DNA from: Pseudovibrio zosterae | GTDB taxonomy: Bacteria > Pseudomonadota > Alphaproteobacteria > Rhizobiales > Stappiaceae | DNA: 64,000 nt | Reading direction: 5' to 3' | NCBI RefSeq assembly: GCF_033843645.1 | Contig: NZ_JAWXVZ010000003.1 | Coordinates: 248,001-312,000, forward strand | Shown: piece after piece, positions 16,032-24,259 of the stretch | How the letters are laid out: each line of letters begins with the position of its first letter | Position numbering within the stretch: the stretch's first letter is position 1 | The notes under the pieces: generated by a model | The model's database searches: none | Told to the model about the DNA's origin: nothing | What the model saw: the letters and a program-made list of their open reading frames with translations, nothing else | Made by a program: the position numbers and the translations under genes

Positions 16032-17015
16032 TCAGTGTCTGCCGACGCGCAAGCCGAGCGTTGGGCGCTCGGTGAGTATATCTCTTCTGAACTGGTAGAG
16101 TGCGGCGGGTCTACCCCCGGTTGCGGTAGAGAGTCGCCCGGTTGGCTCAACGAGATGGGCTCCTTCAACGAGTCGCCGGAAGTTCTGTTTGTGCAGATGC
16201 TGGCCGGAAATGGCCTCAACAGTGCGCTGCAAATCCGTCAGGGTGAACTCTGGCGGCATCAACTCGAAAACCACCGGGCGGTACTTCAGCTTTGCGCGCA
16301 GGCGAGACAGGGCGGTTGCCAAAATGCGCCGGTGGTCAAATGTCATGCTTTCCCCGAATGGGGGGATCTCATCGCAGTGCTTTGCTTCAGGGCGCCCATC
16401 CCTGCGGGCTTCGTAGGTAAGGCCAGCACCATAGAGCATCTCGTAGCGATCCAGAGCCCGCTCTTCATCCCAGACACCGGAGCCTGCGCCAAAACTCAGC
16501 TGAAAGCGATCCCGGTGGCTGATGGTGCCAGAAGGCATGTCTGGGCCATGAGGCTGGTCACAATAATCTCGCAGCAGCGGGAACATGGCTTCCTCAAGAA
16601 GCGCAGGTTTGCCCTGCCGCCAGTCTTCCCATGGAAAGAAGTCATACCATGACCGCCACTTTGCGCCTTGAGCCGCCAGGATCTCATCGGACTCGGGCGT
16701 TTGGCGGGTCAAGGCAAGGTAACCAACGGACACCACATGGGGCTTTGCTTCCGGGCTGACCATGTGCCGGCCCCTGTCCCCAAACGTGTAAAGCTGTTCA
16801 ACGTGGCCCAGTTTAAGCGCTGTCTGCATCTCGACAAAAGATCGCAGGCCGATTTCAAAGGTGCGGTGCTGGAGCGGGTCGAACGGTCCATAAGGAAGAC
16901 CCTGTTCACCTTGGCGTGAGGCATGAGGAACGGTGAGCACGTAAGGCGTTGACTGATCAACGGACACAATCACGGCGTTGAGGTCAATCTCGATCATCAC
17001 GCCTGATGGGCTCAT
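16032..17015 (-). CDS. nadQ: NAD biosynthesis regulator, NrtR/NadQ-like Nudix-HTH protein
   Basis: A 327-residue protein with an N-terminal Nudix-related effector domain (PYGPFDPLQHRTFEIGLR, then EQLYTFGDRGRH and VVSVGYLAL) and a C-terminal winged helix (TLTDLQRTVEAISGQ, NFRRLVEGAHLVEPTG, GRPAALYQFRR), the architecture of NrtR-type NAD regulators. The catalytic Nudix box is absent, as in other members. It most likely binds an NAD-related metabolite and represses nadABC through the two palindromes at 13096-13170, 3 kb away. ATG 17015 is chosen because GAGAGGA lies just upstream; an earlier in-frame start at 17039 would overlap the preceding gene. Last gene of the ygfZ / HD / phosphatase cluster. 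Confidence 0.8.
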   Translation of the reverse strand: MSPSGVMIEIDLNAVIVSVDQSTPYVLTVPHASRQGEQGLPYGPFDPLQHRTFEIGLRSFVEMQTALKLGHVEQLYTFGDRGRHMVSPEAKPHVVSVGYLALTRQTPESDEILAAQGAKWRSWYDFFPWEDWRQGKPALLEEAMFPLLRDYCDQPHGPDMPSGTISHRDRFQLSFGAGSGVWDEERALDRYEMLYGAGLTYEARRDGRPEAKHCDEIPPFGESMTFDHRRILATALSRLRAKLKYRPVVFELMPPEFTLTDLQRTVEAISGQHLHKQNFRRLVEGAHLVEPTGRLSTATGGRPAALYQFRRDILTERPTLGLRVGRH

Positions 17016-17028
17016 TGGGTTCCTCTCT

Positions 17029-17544
17029 TCAAGGTGCAAGCTGGACCGGATAGCAAAACGGAGTGCCTTCGTAGGCGTCGGCCCCCCGACCTATGCGAGC
17101 AATAGCATCAATCATTCGGCCGTCACGTTCAAGCAGCTGATCTGCATACTTCACGAGAAGTGGGTTCGGAGTGGCACTTGGTGCAAGTGTACGCAACCTG
17201 TCTGCCAAGTGGGCTTCCTGCCCAGGCTCGTTTCGAGCGCAGGCGATAAGGTAGGCCGCTGCTGTGGATCGGCTGATCCCTGCCCAGCAGTGAACCAGAA
17301 CTGGCCCCTTTGTGATATGGGTCTGTGCAAATCGGAGCAGCTCCACCACATGCTGAGGCGCTGGGGCAACATAGCCTTCGCGCTCCTCTGGAATGTCATT
17401 GAAGCGCAGGGTCAGATGGGGAAGTCGAGCCGCCGAACCGGGGACTTCAAACACCATGCTGGGCGACATCAAGCTGATCAATGCAGAGAACGGATGGGCA
17501 CTTGCCACAGTCTCAAGTTGGGAGAGAGGGCAAACGTGGAGCAT
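17029..17544 (-). CDS. Tyrosine/dual-specificity phosphatase-like protein
   Basis: A 171-residue protein with the Cys-based phosphatase loop HCWAGISRS at residues 85-93 (HC-x5-R, Cys86 nucleophile, Arg92), preceded by a strand VLV and followed by the usual helix TAAAYLIAC. A general-acid Asp may be Asp50 in FNDIPEE. The substrate is unknown; in alphaproteobacteria this family sits beside the HD hydrolase and NAD regulator, so a phosphorylated small molecule is as likely as a phosphoprotein. The start overlaps the upstream HD gene (TGATG), and it ends 14 bases before the regulator, so the three are one transcript. Confidence 0.85.
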   Translation of the reverse strand: MLHVCPLSQLETVASAHPFSALISLMSPSMVFEVPGSAARLPHLTLRFNDIPEEREGYVAPAPQHVVELLRFAQTHITKGPVLVHCWAGISRSTAAAYLIACARNEPGQEAHLADRLRTLAPSATPNPLLVKYADQLLERDGRMIDAIARIGRGADAYEGTPFCYPVQLAP

Positions 17545-18215
17545 CAGGACACTCCGCGTTCCTTGATGATGCTGATGTTCTGGCTGGCCAGGTGAACTTC
17601 CGTGTTGATCTGTTCGAACCGCTCCAGAAACTGCTCTTGTGCCTGAGAAGTGGTTAGAGGGTTCATGCTGGAGCGTACACGGGCAAGCTGCTCTTGGGTG
17701 AGGCCTCTTGGTTTGCCGAAGATCTTCTGTGCTTCTTTTTCCTCAAACCCTGCCAGCACGATGGCCTCATGATAGGCGCAAATGATGTCGGCCTTTTTGG
17801 CCAGCTTTGTGACATAGAGAGGCAGATGGGCTGGGAGCCCGAAGCTGACATGCACTGCTTCGTGAAGGCGTTCTTCAACATGCTTGTAGTTGCCCCCCAT
17901 GACAGTCTTGAAGGGCGAGATCATATCACCAATCACATACTCAGGCGCGTCGTGCAGAAGTGTTGCAAGGCGCCACTTGGCCGCCAGATCCGGCTTGAGC
18001 ATCATGGCGATCTCTTCAACGATTACGCAATGCTGCGCCACGGAAAACGCGTGCTCTCCGATGGTTTGACCGTTCCAGCGCGCTACGCGTGCCAAGCCAT
18101 GGGCAATGTCGGAAAGCTCGATGTCAAAGGGAGAAGGGTCCAATAAGTTTAAACGTCGGCCCGAGAGCATTCGTTGCCACGCGCGTGGCGGAAGATCAGG
18201 GCGGTCGGCTGGCAT
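17544..18215 (-). CDS. HD-domain hydrolase (YfbR-like)
   Basis: A 223-residue HD-domain protein. Metal ligands visible are His55 (TIGEHAFSVAQH), His88-Asp89 (TLLHDAPEYVIGD) with Glu92, and an Asp in KKADIICAYHE. This order and spacing resemble YfbR-type 5'-deoxynucleotidases, which cleave nucleoside monophosphates. The assignment to that activity is by resemblance; substrate not proven. Its stop overlaps the phosphatase start. With the phosphatase and NAD regulator it could belong to nucleotide or NAD turnover. Confidence 0.82.
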   Translation of the reverse strand: MPADRPDLPPRAWQRMLSGRRLNLLDPSPFDIELSDIAHGLARVARWNGQTIGEHAFSVAQHCVIVEEIAMMLKPDLAAKWRLATLLHDAPEYVIGDMISPFKTVMGGNYKHVEERLHEAVHVSFGLPAHLPLYVTKLAKKADIICAYHEAIVLAGFEEKEAQKIFGKPRGLTQEQLARVRSSMNPLTTSQAQEQFLERFEQINTEVHLASQNISIIKERGVS

Positions 18216-18245
18216 TGGAACTCCTGCGGTATCAAGCTGTTTCTA

Positions 18246-19097
18246 TCAGGAAGGCCAGTCGAACCCGGCCCAGTCCGGAATGGTGACCTCAAGTGCCACA
18301 TCTCCGGCCAGAATGGGCTCTCCGGCGTCAATCGCCTGCTTAACGCGATCAAGACGCAGCAGCGCAAGGCCGTGGTCGCCTTCCGAGCTTCCCATTACGC
18401 CGAGGACCTTACCCGAAGCAGTCACCTCAGTTCCAGACTCAGGAAGACTAGATGTGCCTTGAACCACAACAATCCGCTTTCGAGCAGTGCCGCGGTGCTT
18501 CATGCGGGAAACAACTTCCTGACCGACATAGCAGCCCTTTTCAAAAGCAACACCGTTGAGACTGTCCATGTCTGCATCATGGGGGAAGGTGTCGCCGAGG
18601 GCGAAATCAGCCATGCTTTCGGGCACTCCAAGGGATAACCGGTGTTGATGCCAAGCTTGTGGTGTAGACAGCACAGTTTTCTCTAGTGGCAATGTCGTTG
18701 CGACCGGGAGAACCGCTCGCCCACCAAGGGAGTTCAGGCGAGGGTCTGGCACGAAACCCTCTGGCAATGGCCCGTCCCAGCTAGCAGCTACAAATACAGT
18801 TTCGCTTACATCGTCGATGGTAACCTTGGCGCGGAGCTTGTAGAACGTCAGCCGCTTTTGCAAAGCTGCCAGTTCATCTTTCGGTGCTTCCAGATAGAAG
18901 CTGTGTTCAGGCGCGGTATGAATAAAGAAGTCCCAGAGGATTTTCCCCTGAGGGGTCAACAGTGCGCCAAAGGTTGCCCTTTCAGCGCTGACCTTCTCTA
19001 TGTCGCAGGTCACCAGATTGTTGAGGAAATGCAGGGCGTCTTCGCCGCCAATGCGGAGCACTCCACGGGTATTCAGGGATGTAACCTTGGTCTGCAT
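18246..19097 (-). CDS. ygfZ: YgfZ/GcvT-family folate-binding Fe-S assembly protein
   Basis: A 283-residue YgfZ. The signature KGCYVGQE lies at residues 187-194, with Cys189 the conserved functional Cys. YgfZ binds tetrahydrofolate and supports maturation or repair of some Fe-S enzymes, such as MiaB. The N-terminal segment RIGGEDALHFLNNLVT-DI is typical of the GcvT fold. First gene of the minus-strand cluster ygfZ / HD / phosphatase / nadQ and divergent from btaA; the 230-base gap between them carries the Pho box. NadA in this window is an Fe-S enzyme, but a direct link is not implied. Confidence 0.93.
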   Translation of the reverse strand: MQTKVTSLNTRGVLRIGGEDALHFLNNLVTCDIEKVSAERATFGALLTPQGKILWDFFIHTAPEHSFYLEAPKDELAALQKRLTFYKLRAKVTIDDVSETVFVAASWDGPLPEGFVPDPRLNSLGGRAVLPVATTLPLEKTVLSTPQAWHQHRLSLGVPESMADFALGDTFPHDADMDSLNGVAFEKGCYVGQEVVSRMKHRGTARKRIVVVQGTSSLPESGTEVTASGKVLGVMGSSEGDHGLALLRLDRVKQAIDAGEPILAGDVALEVTIPDWAGFDWPS

Positions 19098-19240
19098 CGT
19101 CCACCTTCCAACAACCGAGTCTCTTGCTTAGCGTTGCACTTAACTCGGAACCATTCGCAATTCCAAGAGAATGTTTTTCCATTGAAGAGGGAGCTGTGAA
19201 AAATATACCTTTGGTGTAGCGGGAGACGTTAGCGGTAGTT

Positions 19241-19257
19241 CTGTCAAGCAACTGTCA
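19241..19257 (+). promoter_or_regulatory. Pho box upstream of btaA
   Basis: CTGTCA (19241-19246) and CTGTCA (19252-19257) are exact direct repeats with the 11-bp period of PhoB half-sites, 71 bases before the btaA start. This matches the known PhoB dependence of betaine-lipid synthesis in rhizobia. High confidence in the motif; binding itself is inferred. Confidence 0.88.
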
Positions 19258-19327
19258 CCAAAGTGTCGCCCCGCTGCCTTAAATAGACGCTGAGTAAAGA
19301 CAACAGCCAACTAATGGGAGAGGTTCT

Positions 19328-20599
19328 GTGTCGTCCCCCTTGCAGCAATCTAAGCAGCGTTTGAATTCCGCAGTCCATCGATCAAATGCGTCCACTTGGG
19401 ACGGCTTGCTGGAGCGTATGTTTACCTTTGCTTTCAAGGGCATGGTTTACCCGCAGATTTGGGAGGACCCAGAAGTCGACATTGAGGCTCTGGCTCTCAA
19501 GCCGGGCTCCCGGCTTATCACGATCGCCTCAGGTGGCTGTAACGTCATGTCCTATCTGACGACGGACCCTAAAGAGATTATCGCGCTGGACTTGAACCGC
19601 GCTCATATCGCCTTGAACCGGCTCAAACTTGCTGCCGTTCGCGAGCTGCCGGACTATAAGAGCTTCTATCAGTTCTTCGGCCACGCAGACGAGAAGGCGA
19701 ACATCGATCTGTACAACCGCTATCTGAAAGAGGCCATTGACCCGGTCAGTCGCAGCTATTGGGAAGGGCGGGACCTTACCGCGTGGGGCCGCAAGCGCAT
19801 TACATTGTTCTCGCGTGATCTCTATCACCACGGCATGCTGGGTTACTTTATTGGTGCCGGTCACTTGGTTGCGCGTCTATATGGGGTCGATCTCAAGCAG
19901 CTCGCTCGGGCCAAGACCATGGATGAGCAACGCACATTCTTCGACAAGACCTTGGCACCGTTGTTTGACAAGCGCCTTGTGCGCTGGGCGACCTCCAAAA
20001 AGATGTCGCTTTATGGGCTTGGCATTCCACCCGCGCAATATGACGCGTTGGCCGCTTCCGGTGGCGGCAACATGGCATTGGTGCTCAAGCAGCGCCTTGA
20101 GCGTCTGGCCTGTGGCTTTCCCATGAGCGAAAATTATTTCGCTTGGCAAGCATTCAACCGCGGTTACGCCTCGAAGGGCAGAACGGTCTCTACAAGAAGC
20201 CCCGCAGGTCCTTTGCCACCCTACCTGCAAGAGCGTCATTTCGACGTGATCCGCGAACGGGCGGACCGCGTCAGCGTCCTCAATCGCTCTTTCACGGAGT
20301 ATCTCGCAGATGACCAATCCGAGGGCTTTGATGGCTACGTCCTTCTGGACGCGCAGGATTGGATGACGGATCAGCAGCTCAATGATCTTTGGGAGAACAT
20401 CACCAAGACTGCAAAGCCGGGGGCTCGGGTGATCTACCGCACTGCGGGTGAGCCAACGATTTTGCCCGGTCGGGTTCGCGATGAGATTCTGGACCAATGG
20501 GTTTATGATGAAGAGAAGAGCTTGCGCTTGAACATGCAGGATCGGTCTTCCATCTACGGTGGCTTTCATATCTACACCTTCAAGGGTGCCGTTCAATGA
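19328..20599 (+). CDS. btaA: BtaA, SAM:diacylglycerol 3-amino-3-carboxypropyltransferase
   Basis: A 423-residue DUF3419/BtaA protein. It moves the 3-amino-3-carboxypropyl group of S-adenosylmethionine to diacylglycerol, giving diacylglycerylhomoserine, the first step of the betaine lipid DGTS. Visible blocks are GMVYPQIWEDPEVD (~38-51), a SAM-site segment around IASGGCNVMSYLT with IALDLNRAHIALN, and a C-terminal methyltransferase-like part with YVLLDAQDWMTD. GTG start at 19328 after GGGAGAGG. It overlaps btaB by 4 bases. The upstream Pho box predicts induction on phosphate starvation, when phosphorus-free lipids replace phospholipids. Confidence 0.95.
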   Translation: MSSPLQQSKQRLNSAVHRSNASTWDGLLERMFTFAFKGMVYPQIWEDPEVDIEALALKPGSRLITIASGGCNVMSYLTTDPKEIIALDLNRAHIALNRLKLAAVRELPDYKSFYQFFGHADEKANIDLYNRYLKEAIDPVSRSYWEGRDLTAWGRKRITLFSRDLYHHGMLGYFIGAGHLVARLYGVDLKQLARAKTMDEQRTFFDKTLAPLFDKRLVRWATSKKMSLYGLGIPPAQYDALAASGGGNMALVLKQRLERLACGFPMSENYFAWQAFNRGYASKGRTVSTRSPAGPLPPYLQERHFDVIRERADRVSVLNRSFTEYLADDQSEGFDGYVLLDAQDWMTDQQLNDLWENITKTAKPGARVIYRTAGEPTILPGRVRDEILDQWVYDEEKSLRLNMQDRSSIYGGFHIYTFKGAVQ

Positions 20600-21246
20600 G
20601 TGGTGGGTCCTCTGCCGCGCTGATGGACGACATCTATCGCTATCAGCGCCACATCTATGATCTGAGCCGCAAGTACTATCTTCTGGGCCGTGATCGCCTC
20701 CTGGCAGATCTTCGTGCAGAGCCAGGCGAGACAATTCTGGAAATGGGGTGCGGAACGGGGCGTAATCTCGTGAAGGCCGCGCGCCTTTACCCTCAGGCCA
20801 AACTATACGGTATCGATCTTTCAGAAGAAATGCTGGCAACTGCGCGCAAATCGGTGGCCAAGGCTGGGCTTTCGGATCGCATCCAGTTGGCGAAAGCCGA
20901 CGCTACTCAAGTGGATGCCGAGGCCCTGTTCGGCATCTCGTCGTTCGATCATGTGATGTTCTCTTACAGCCTCTCCATGATTCCGCCATGGCAGGCGGCT
21001 CTCGATCAAGGGGCGCGGCTTCTTGGCGAAAGCGGGCGTCTCCATCTGGTTGACTTTGGCCAGCAAGAGAACATGCCAGCGCTCTTCAAGCGGTTGCTGT
21101 TCAAATGGTTGGCAGCTTTTCATGTGGAGCCGCGAGCGGGCATGGATCGTTTCTTGGAGCAGCTGGCAGTGCAGTATGGAAAACAGTCCAGCCACAAGGC
21201 GCTCTACCGCGGCTATGCCACCCTAGGGACGCTGAGCCCCAACTAA
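20596..21246 (+). CDS. btaB: BtaB, diacylglycerylhomoserine N-methyltransferase
   Basis: A 216-residue class I SAM methyltransferase: motif I ILEMGCGTGRNLVKAARL (~52-69), LYGIDLSEEMLATAR as motif post-I, and DHVMFSYSLSMIP as motif IV. It would methylate the homoserine nitrogen three times to give DGTS. The assignment depends on its overlap (4 bases) with btaA and the fit of motifs to bacterial BtaB. Its last 4 bases overlap the end of the convergent gene at 21243. No separate promoter is expected. Confidence 0.93.
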   Translation: MSGGSSAALMDDIYRYQRHIYDLSRKYYLLGRDRLLADLRAEPGETILEMGCGTGRNLVKAARLYPQAKLYGIDLSEEMLATARKSVAKAGLSDRIQLAKADATQVDAEALFGISSFDHVMFSYSLSMIPPWQAALDQGARLLGESGRLHLVDFGQQENMPALFKRLLFKWLAAFHVEPRAGMDRFLEQLAVQYGKQSSHKALYRGYATLGTLSPN

Positions 21247-21884
21247 TCGCCTGCCACGAAATACATGAGCTGGCCGTCCGCCGCGATGCCGAGACGATAA
21301 AAGGTCCACGTGCCGTAGTCCTTCATTTCGAAGTAATCGGCGGCGGTCACAATGCGGAACATCTCCGTCTTCTGCTTGTTTGTAAGCTCGTTCATGGGAT
21401 AGTGCGCGAAGTACGGCCAAATGTATGTTTCGTTCTCGGTGCCTGCATTCCAGCGCACAAAGCCCGCGTCCAGAATGTCGGCCATGATGGCCATGATCTC
21501 CAGGCCTTCCCCGTCTCCAGAACTCTGCTTCAAGTAGGTAACTGGATCTTCCATCTCTCCGAACAGAAGGTGCGGCGGGAATTTCTGCGCCTCGATTATC
21601 GCCCCGATTTTTTCAATGGAGCCTTCGCGAAGGGCTGAGACCAAGGCATTGCGTGTCGCACGCACAGGCTCTGGCAATAGATTGACGTCATAGTACACAG
21701 TCGGAGCGTCGCCAGAGGTTGCGGCGGGTTCCTCTGGGTATTTCAACGTGTCTTCTGGGTCAATCTGAGGAGTTTCCTGTGGAGGTGGAGTAATCCGGAT
21801 GGTTTCTGTTTTGACGACTGCGCTATGAACAGTCAAAGGCATAAGGCATGCCAATACAGCCGTGACAAAAAATGCAGATTTCAC
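21243..21884 (-). CDS. Exported protein of unknown function
   Basis: A 213-residue protein from a GTG at 21884, chosen because GGAG lies 7 bases upstream and the product then starts with a clean signal peptide (KSAFFVTAVLACLMPLTVHSA, cleavage after SA near residue 21). A Pro/Glu-rich linker follows (~30-60), then a ~150-residue soluble domain with the patterns VRATRNALVSALREG and FRIVTAADYFEMKDYGTW. I know no named family for it; similar periplasmic proteins occur across Hyphomicrobiales. Convergent with btaB. Confidence 0.75.
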   Translation of the reverse strand: MKSAFFVTAVLACLMPLTVHSAVVKTETIRITPPPQETPQIDPEDTLKYPEEPAATSGDAPTVYYDVNLLPEPVRATRNALVSALREGSIEKIGAIIEAQKFPPHLLFGEMEDPVTYLKQSSGDGEGLEIMAIMADILDAGFVRWNAGTENETYIWPYFAHYPMNELTNKQKTEMFRIVTAADYFEMKDYGTWTFYRLGIAADGQLMYFVAGD

Positions 21885-22062
21885 CGTTTTCTCCAAATGC
21901 GGCCCGAACCATCGCTGAGACATTGGCAGTTTAATCGCAGTATGTCTCTGATTAAAGGAACCGCAGAGAGGCTTTGCACAGACTTGGGCTGCCAGGGGAT
22001 TTCATCACAAAAAGTGAGAGAAACTAGGGTATCAGCACAGTCTAACTAGGAATTCCATCGGT

Positions 22063-22704
22063 TTGTTTGAATTGAAATACCTCTTGGGTGGCATGATGAT
22101 TGGCATCGCCACGTCAGCGCCGGTTGGCCCGGTCAACATCATGGTGATAAGCCGTTCTTTGCACTTTGGGTTTCTACCCGGTTTCTTGGCAGGGGCGGGG
22201 GCTGTGTTTGCCGACACGCTATTTGCGCTCATCGCAGCGTTTGGTGTCACCACCATCTCAAACTTTCTCACGCTTCATCTTGAGATGATTCAGATCGTCG
22301 GAGGGATGTTGCTGCTCGGCTTTGGCGTCAGCGTGTTTCGCGCACATCCCCACATCTCGCGTTCCGAAGCGGGGAAAAGCCGGCTGGCGCAGGGTTTTGC
22401 TGCAGCGCTCGCCATGACGATTACCAATCCCGGCACGATTTTTGGCTTTTTGACGCTGTTCGGGGCTTTAGGGCACTTGGCCCCAAAAGCCGGAAACTAT
22501 GTTGGAGCTGCCACGCTCGTCACGGGAGTGTTTTTGGGGGCGATGAGCTGGTGGGCCTCCGCATCGGCCCTTATCGCCACCTTCCGCCAGCACATCAACG
22601 ATGCCTGGCTTACTTGGATCAATCGCGGGGCCGGAGCCCTGCTGTTCCTGCTCGGCGTGGTGATCCTGATCCGCGCCGCATGGCTGGCAGGAAGCCTGCA
22701 CTAA
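22063..22704 (+). CDS. LysE/RhtB-family amino acid exporter
   Basis: A 213-residue membrane protein with six probable helices. The N-terminal GMMIGIATSAPVGPVNIMVI segment is the LysE signature (APVGP), followed by LPGFLAGAGAVFADTLFALIA, TITNPGTIFGFL and a last helix LLFLLGVVILIRAAWLAG. Members export amino acids or related solutes by proton antiport; substrate cannot be told from sequence. TTG start at 22063 with AGGA about 12 bases upstream; an ATG pair at residues 11-12 would cut the first helix. Stand-alone gene. Confidence 0.87.
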   Translation: MFELKYLLGGMMIGIATSAPVGPVNIMVISRSLHFGFLPGFLAGAGAVFADTLFALIAAFGVTTISNFLTLHLEMIQIVGGMLLLGFGVSVFRAHPHISRSEAGKSRLAQGFAAALAMTITNPGTIFGFLTLFGALGHLAPKAGNYVGAATLVTGVFLGAMSWWASASALIATFRQHINDAWLTWINRGAGALLFLLGVVILIRAAWLAGSLH

Positions 22705-22706
22705 AT

Positions 22707-22991
22707 CTAGTGCAGGTTCCTATCGATGGAGTAATCACCGCGCTCAACGCGGGCAGGAATCTCTTCTGCAAACTTGGTCACCGCTTCTTCGCCGAACATG
22801 GACACCAGATCCATCATGGCCGTGAAAAGCGCCGCATGTGCCATAGCCGCAGAGTCGATGCCGTGTGACAAACCCTCTTCCCAGGCCTCGTGGATGAAAC
22901 CAAGCGCAAGGCGCCGAATGTCAGCATCGCTGACTTCGATTTCCTCGACCTCTTCTTCCATCGCGATATCAAGGGTTTGATCTTTGATCAT
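22707..22991 (-). CDS. Small acidic protein of unknown function
   Basis: A 94-residue acidic, probably all-helical cytoplasmic protein from ATG 22991 (GGGAC upstream; a longer in-frame start at 23057 is less likely). The N-terminus is very Glu-rich (AMEEEVEEIEVSD) and the rest contains IRRLALGFIHEAWEEG and AALFTAMMDLVSMFGEEAV. I do not recognise a domain. It ends 2 bases after the convergent LysE gene. Confidence 0.6.
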   Translation of the reverse strand: MIKDQTLDIAMEEEVEEIEVSDADIRRLALGFIHEAWEEGLSHGIDSAAMAHAALFTAMMDLVSMFGEEAVTKFAEEIPARVERGDYSIDRNLH

Positions 22992-23187
22992 ACCGTCCCG
23001 CCGTTTTTGTGTTGCCTCTAGTGACACGCCGCTAACAAGGGGGCCTGAGCAAATCAAACCAACGAGTCAGCGGCGCGACAAGAAAGACCCTAACACGACG
23101 GAACGCCAAGAAAACCGAACTGTAAAAGAATACTTAAGATCATCCAAAGCTTCGAAAATTTATGGTTAACACGGGCCTTGGGGAAAG

Positions 23188-23241
23188 TTATCCAAAAACC
23201 CTACATTTTTCACCTGTGGATAATAGGGGTAACTTGGATAA
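23188..23241. promoter_or_regulatory. Cluster of DnaA-box-like motifs
   Basis: TTATCCAAA (23188-23196), TGTGGATAA (23215-23223, a perfect 9-mer DnaA box on the minus strand) and CTTGGATAA (23233-23241, two mismatches on the minus strand) fall within 54 bases; a weaker TCATCCAAA lies near 23147. The bases before the cluster (23125-23170) are AT-rich. It lies between two short genes of unknown function. It could titrate DnaA or be a DnaA-controlled promoter. Confidence 0.5.
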
Positions 23242-23244
23242 TAC

Positions 23245-23697
23245 TCAGTCACGACTGTATTTAGCTGTGACTTCCTGCGTAATCTTGGAGCCTTGTGCTG
23301 CGTAACGACGTGAAGCTTCCTCAGCTGAAGGCGTGCAGCGTTGGTAAACGGAGGCGAAGCCTCTGTACCCCTGGTTGAAGCGTTCAACGAAACGGCGACG
23401 GCGCAGCTCGTTCGTAACTTCTGCGCTCAAGAGCGCTTGCATCCGTCCGCTCCACTCTTCCTTCTCGTCATATCCGCAAAGCGGCCGCAAGTAGTGCAGG
23501 GCGCCAAGAATCTCAGCCAGGCGCATCAGGTCAGCCTCATAGGGCGGCACTTCTATTTTAGGGCGCTTTGGGTCCGTGTTTTGGCTTTCTGAGGCTTCAG
23601 AGTTCGACTGGGCGTGCGCAACGTCGACCGGAGCTTGAGCCAGAAGGCCCATGCTGACCGCCAATGCCAGGCTGATCTGCTTGATCGCTCGTGTCAC
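23245..23697 (-). CDS. TIGR02301-like exported alphaproteobacterial protein
   Basis: A 150-residue protein with a signal peptide (residues ~4-28, ending AHAQ) and a conserved helical domain: LMRLAEILGALHYLRPLCGYDEKEEWR-type opening, then RRRFVERFNQGYRGFASVYQRCTPSAEEASRRY. This pattern, with two Cys probably forming a disulfide, is that of the TIGR02301 family, restricted to alphaproteobacteria and of unknown function. GTG start at 23697, 7 bases after GGAGGAA. It lies next to a NUDIX gene on the same strand, as in many relatives. The DnaA-box cluster lies just past its stop. Confidence 0.85.
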   Translation of the reverse strand: MTRAIKQISLALAVSMGLLAQAPVDVAHAQSNSEASESQNTDPKRPKIEVPPYEADLMRLAEILGALHYLRPLCGYDEKEEWSGRMQALLSAEVTNELRRRRFVERFNQGYRGFASVYQRCTPSAEEASRRYAAQGSKITQEVTAKYSRD

Positions 23698-23833
23698 GTC
23701 TTCCTCCCAAAGCGCCAAAACTACGCCCTACCTTTTTACAGTGTGATGCAGGCATGGAAAAAGGCCAAACCGCGAATTCCACGGTGAAAACCTAAAGGGC
23801 ACTCCAATGTGCCTGGGGGAAGCGAAAATCAGG

Positions 23834-24226
23834 TTAATTGGCCCGCTTCAAATCGCGCAAACAAGCGTCAATTCCCGCAGCAAGGGGGAGCCGAAGGGCC
23901 TCATCCACCTTAAACCACTCCGCGTCAGTGGCATCAGTGCGGGCCGTTACCGGCGTAACTTCTTGGGACGCGAAGAAAACATGAATCTCATAGGTTGGTG
24001 CAAGCGCGCCCTGCTGCGGTCGGCTGATCCGCCACAGCTCGGCACTTGGAGCCTTCAGTCCAGTTTCTTCATGAAGTTCGCGAATAGCCGCTTCTTTGGG
24101 AGTTTCGCCCGCATCAACTTTGCCTCCGGGAAAGGCCCAGAGCCCTTGGGAAGGTGGGTTCGCCCGCCTTACCAGCAGAACGCTTTGGTCGGAGCTGAAA
24201 CAGCACACGCTCGCGGCAAGTTTCAT
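23834..24226 (-). CDS. NUDIX hydrolase
   Basis: A 130-residue protein with a complete Nudix box at residues 34-57 (GGKVDAGETPKEAAIRELHEETGL; REL--EE metal ligands intact). Short NUDIX proteins of this kind are MutT- or ADP-ribose-pyrophosphatase-like. The LLVRRANPPSQGLWAFPGG opening is common to the MutT-like group. Substrate not determinable. Placed after the 171-residue gene and before the TIGR02301-like gene, all on the minus strand. Confidence 0.9.
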   Translation of the reverse strand: MKLAASVCCFSSDQSVLLVRRANPPSQGLWAFPGGKVDAGETPKEAAIRELHEETGLKAPSAELWRISRPQQGALAPTYEIHVFFASQEVTPVTARTDATDAEWFKVDEALRLPLAAGIDACLRDLKRAN

Positions 24227-24259
24227 TGCAAGTCCCTCAAGCGCGGTAGACGCCTTTTG

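Noticed and set aside
23100..23300. The chromosomal replication origin
   Set aside because: The DnaA-box-like cluster is short and the flanking genes are not those around known alphaproteobacterial origins (hemE, parAB, gidA, dnaA); it is kept only as a motif cluster.
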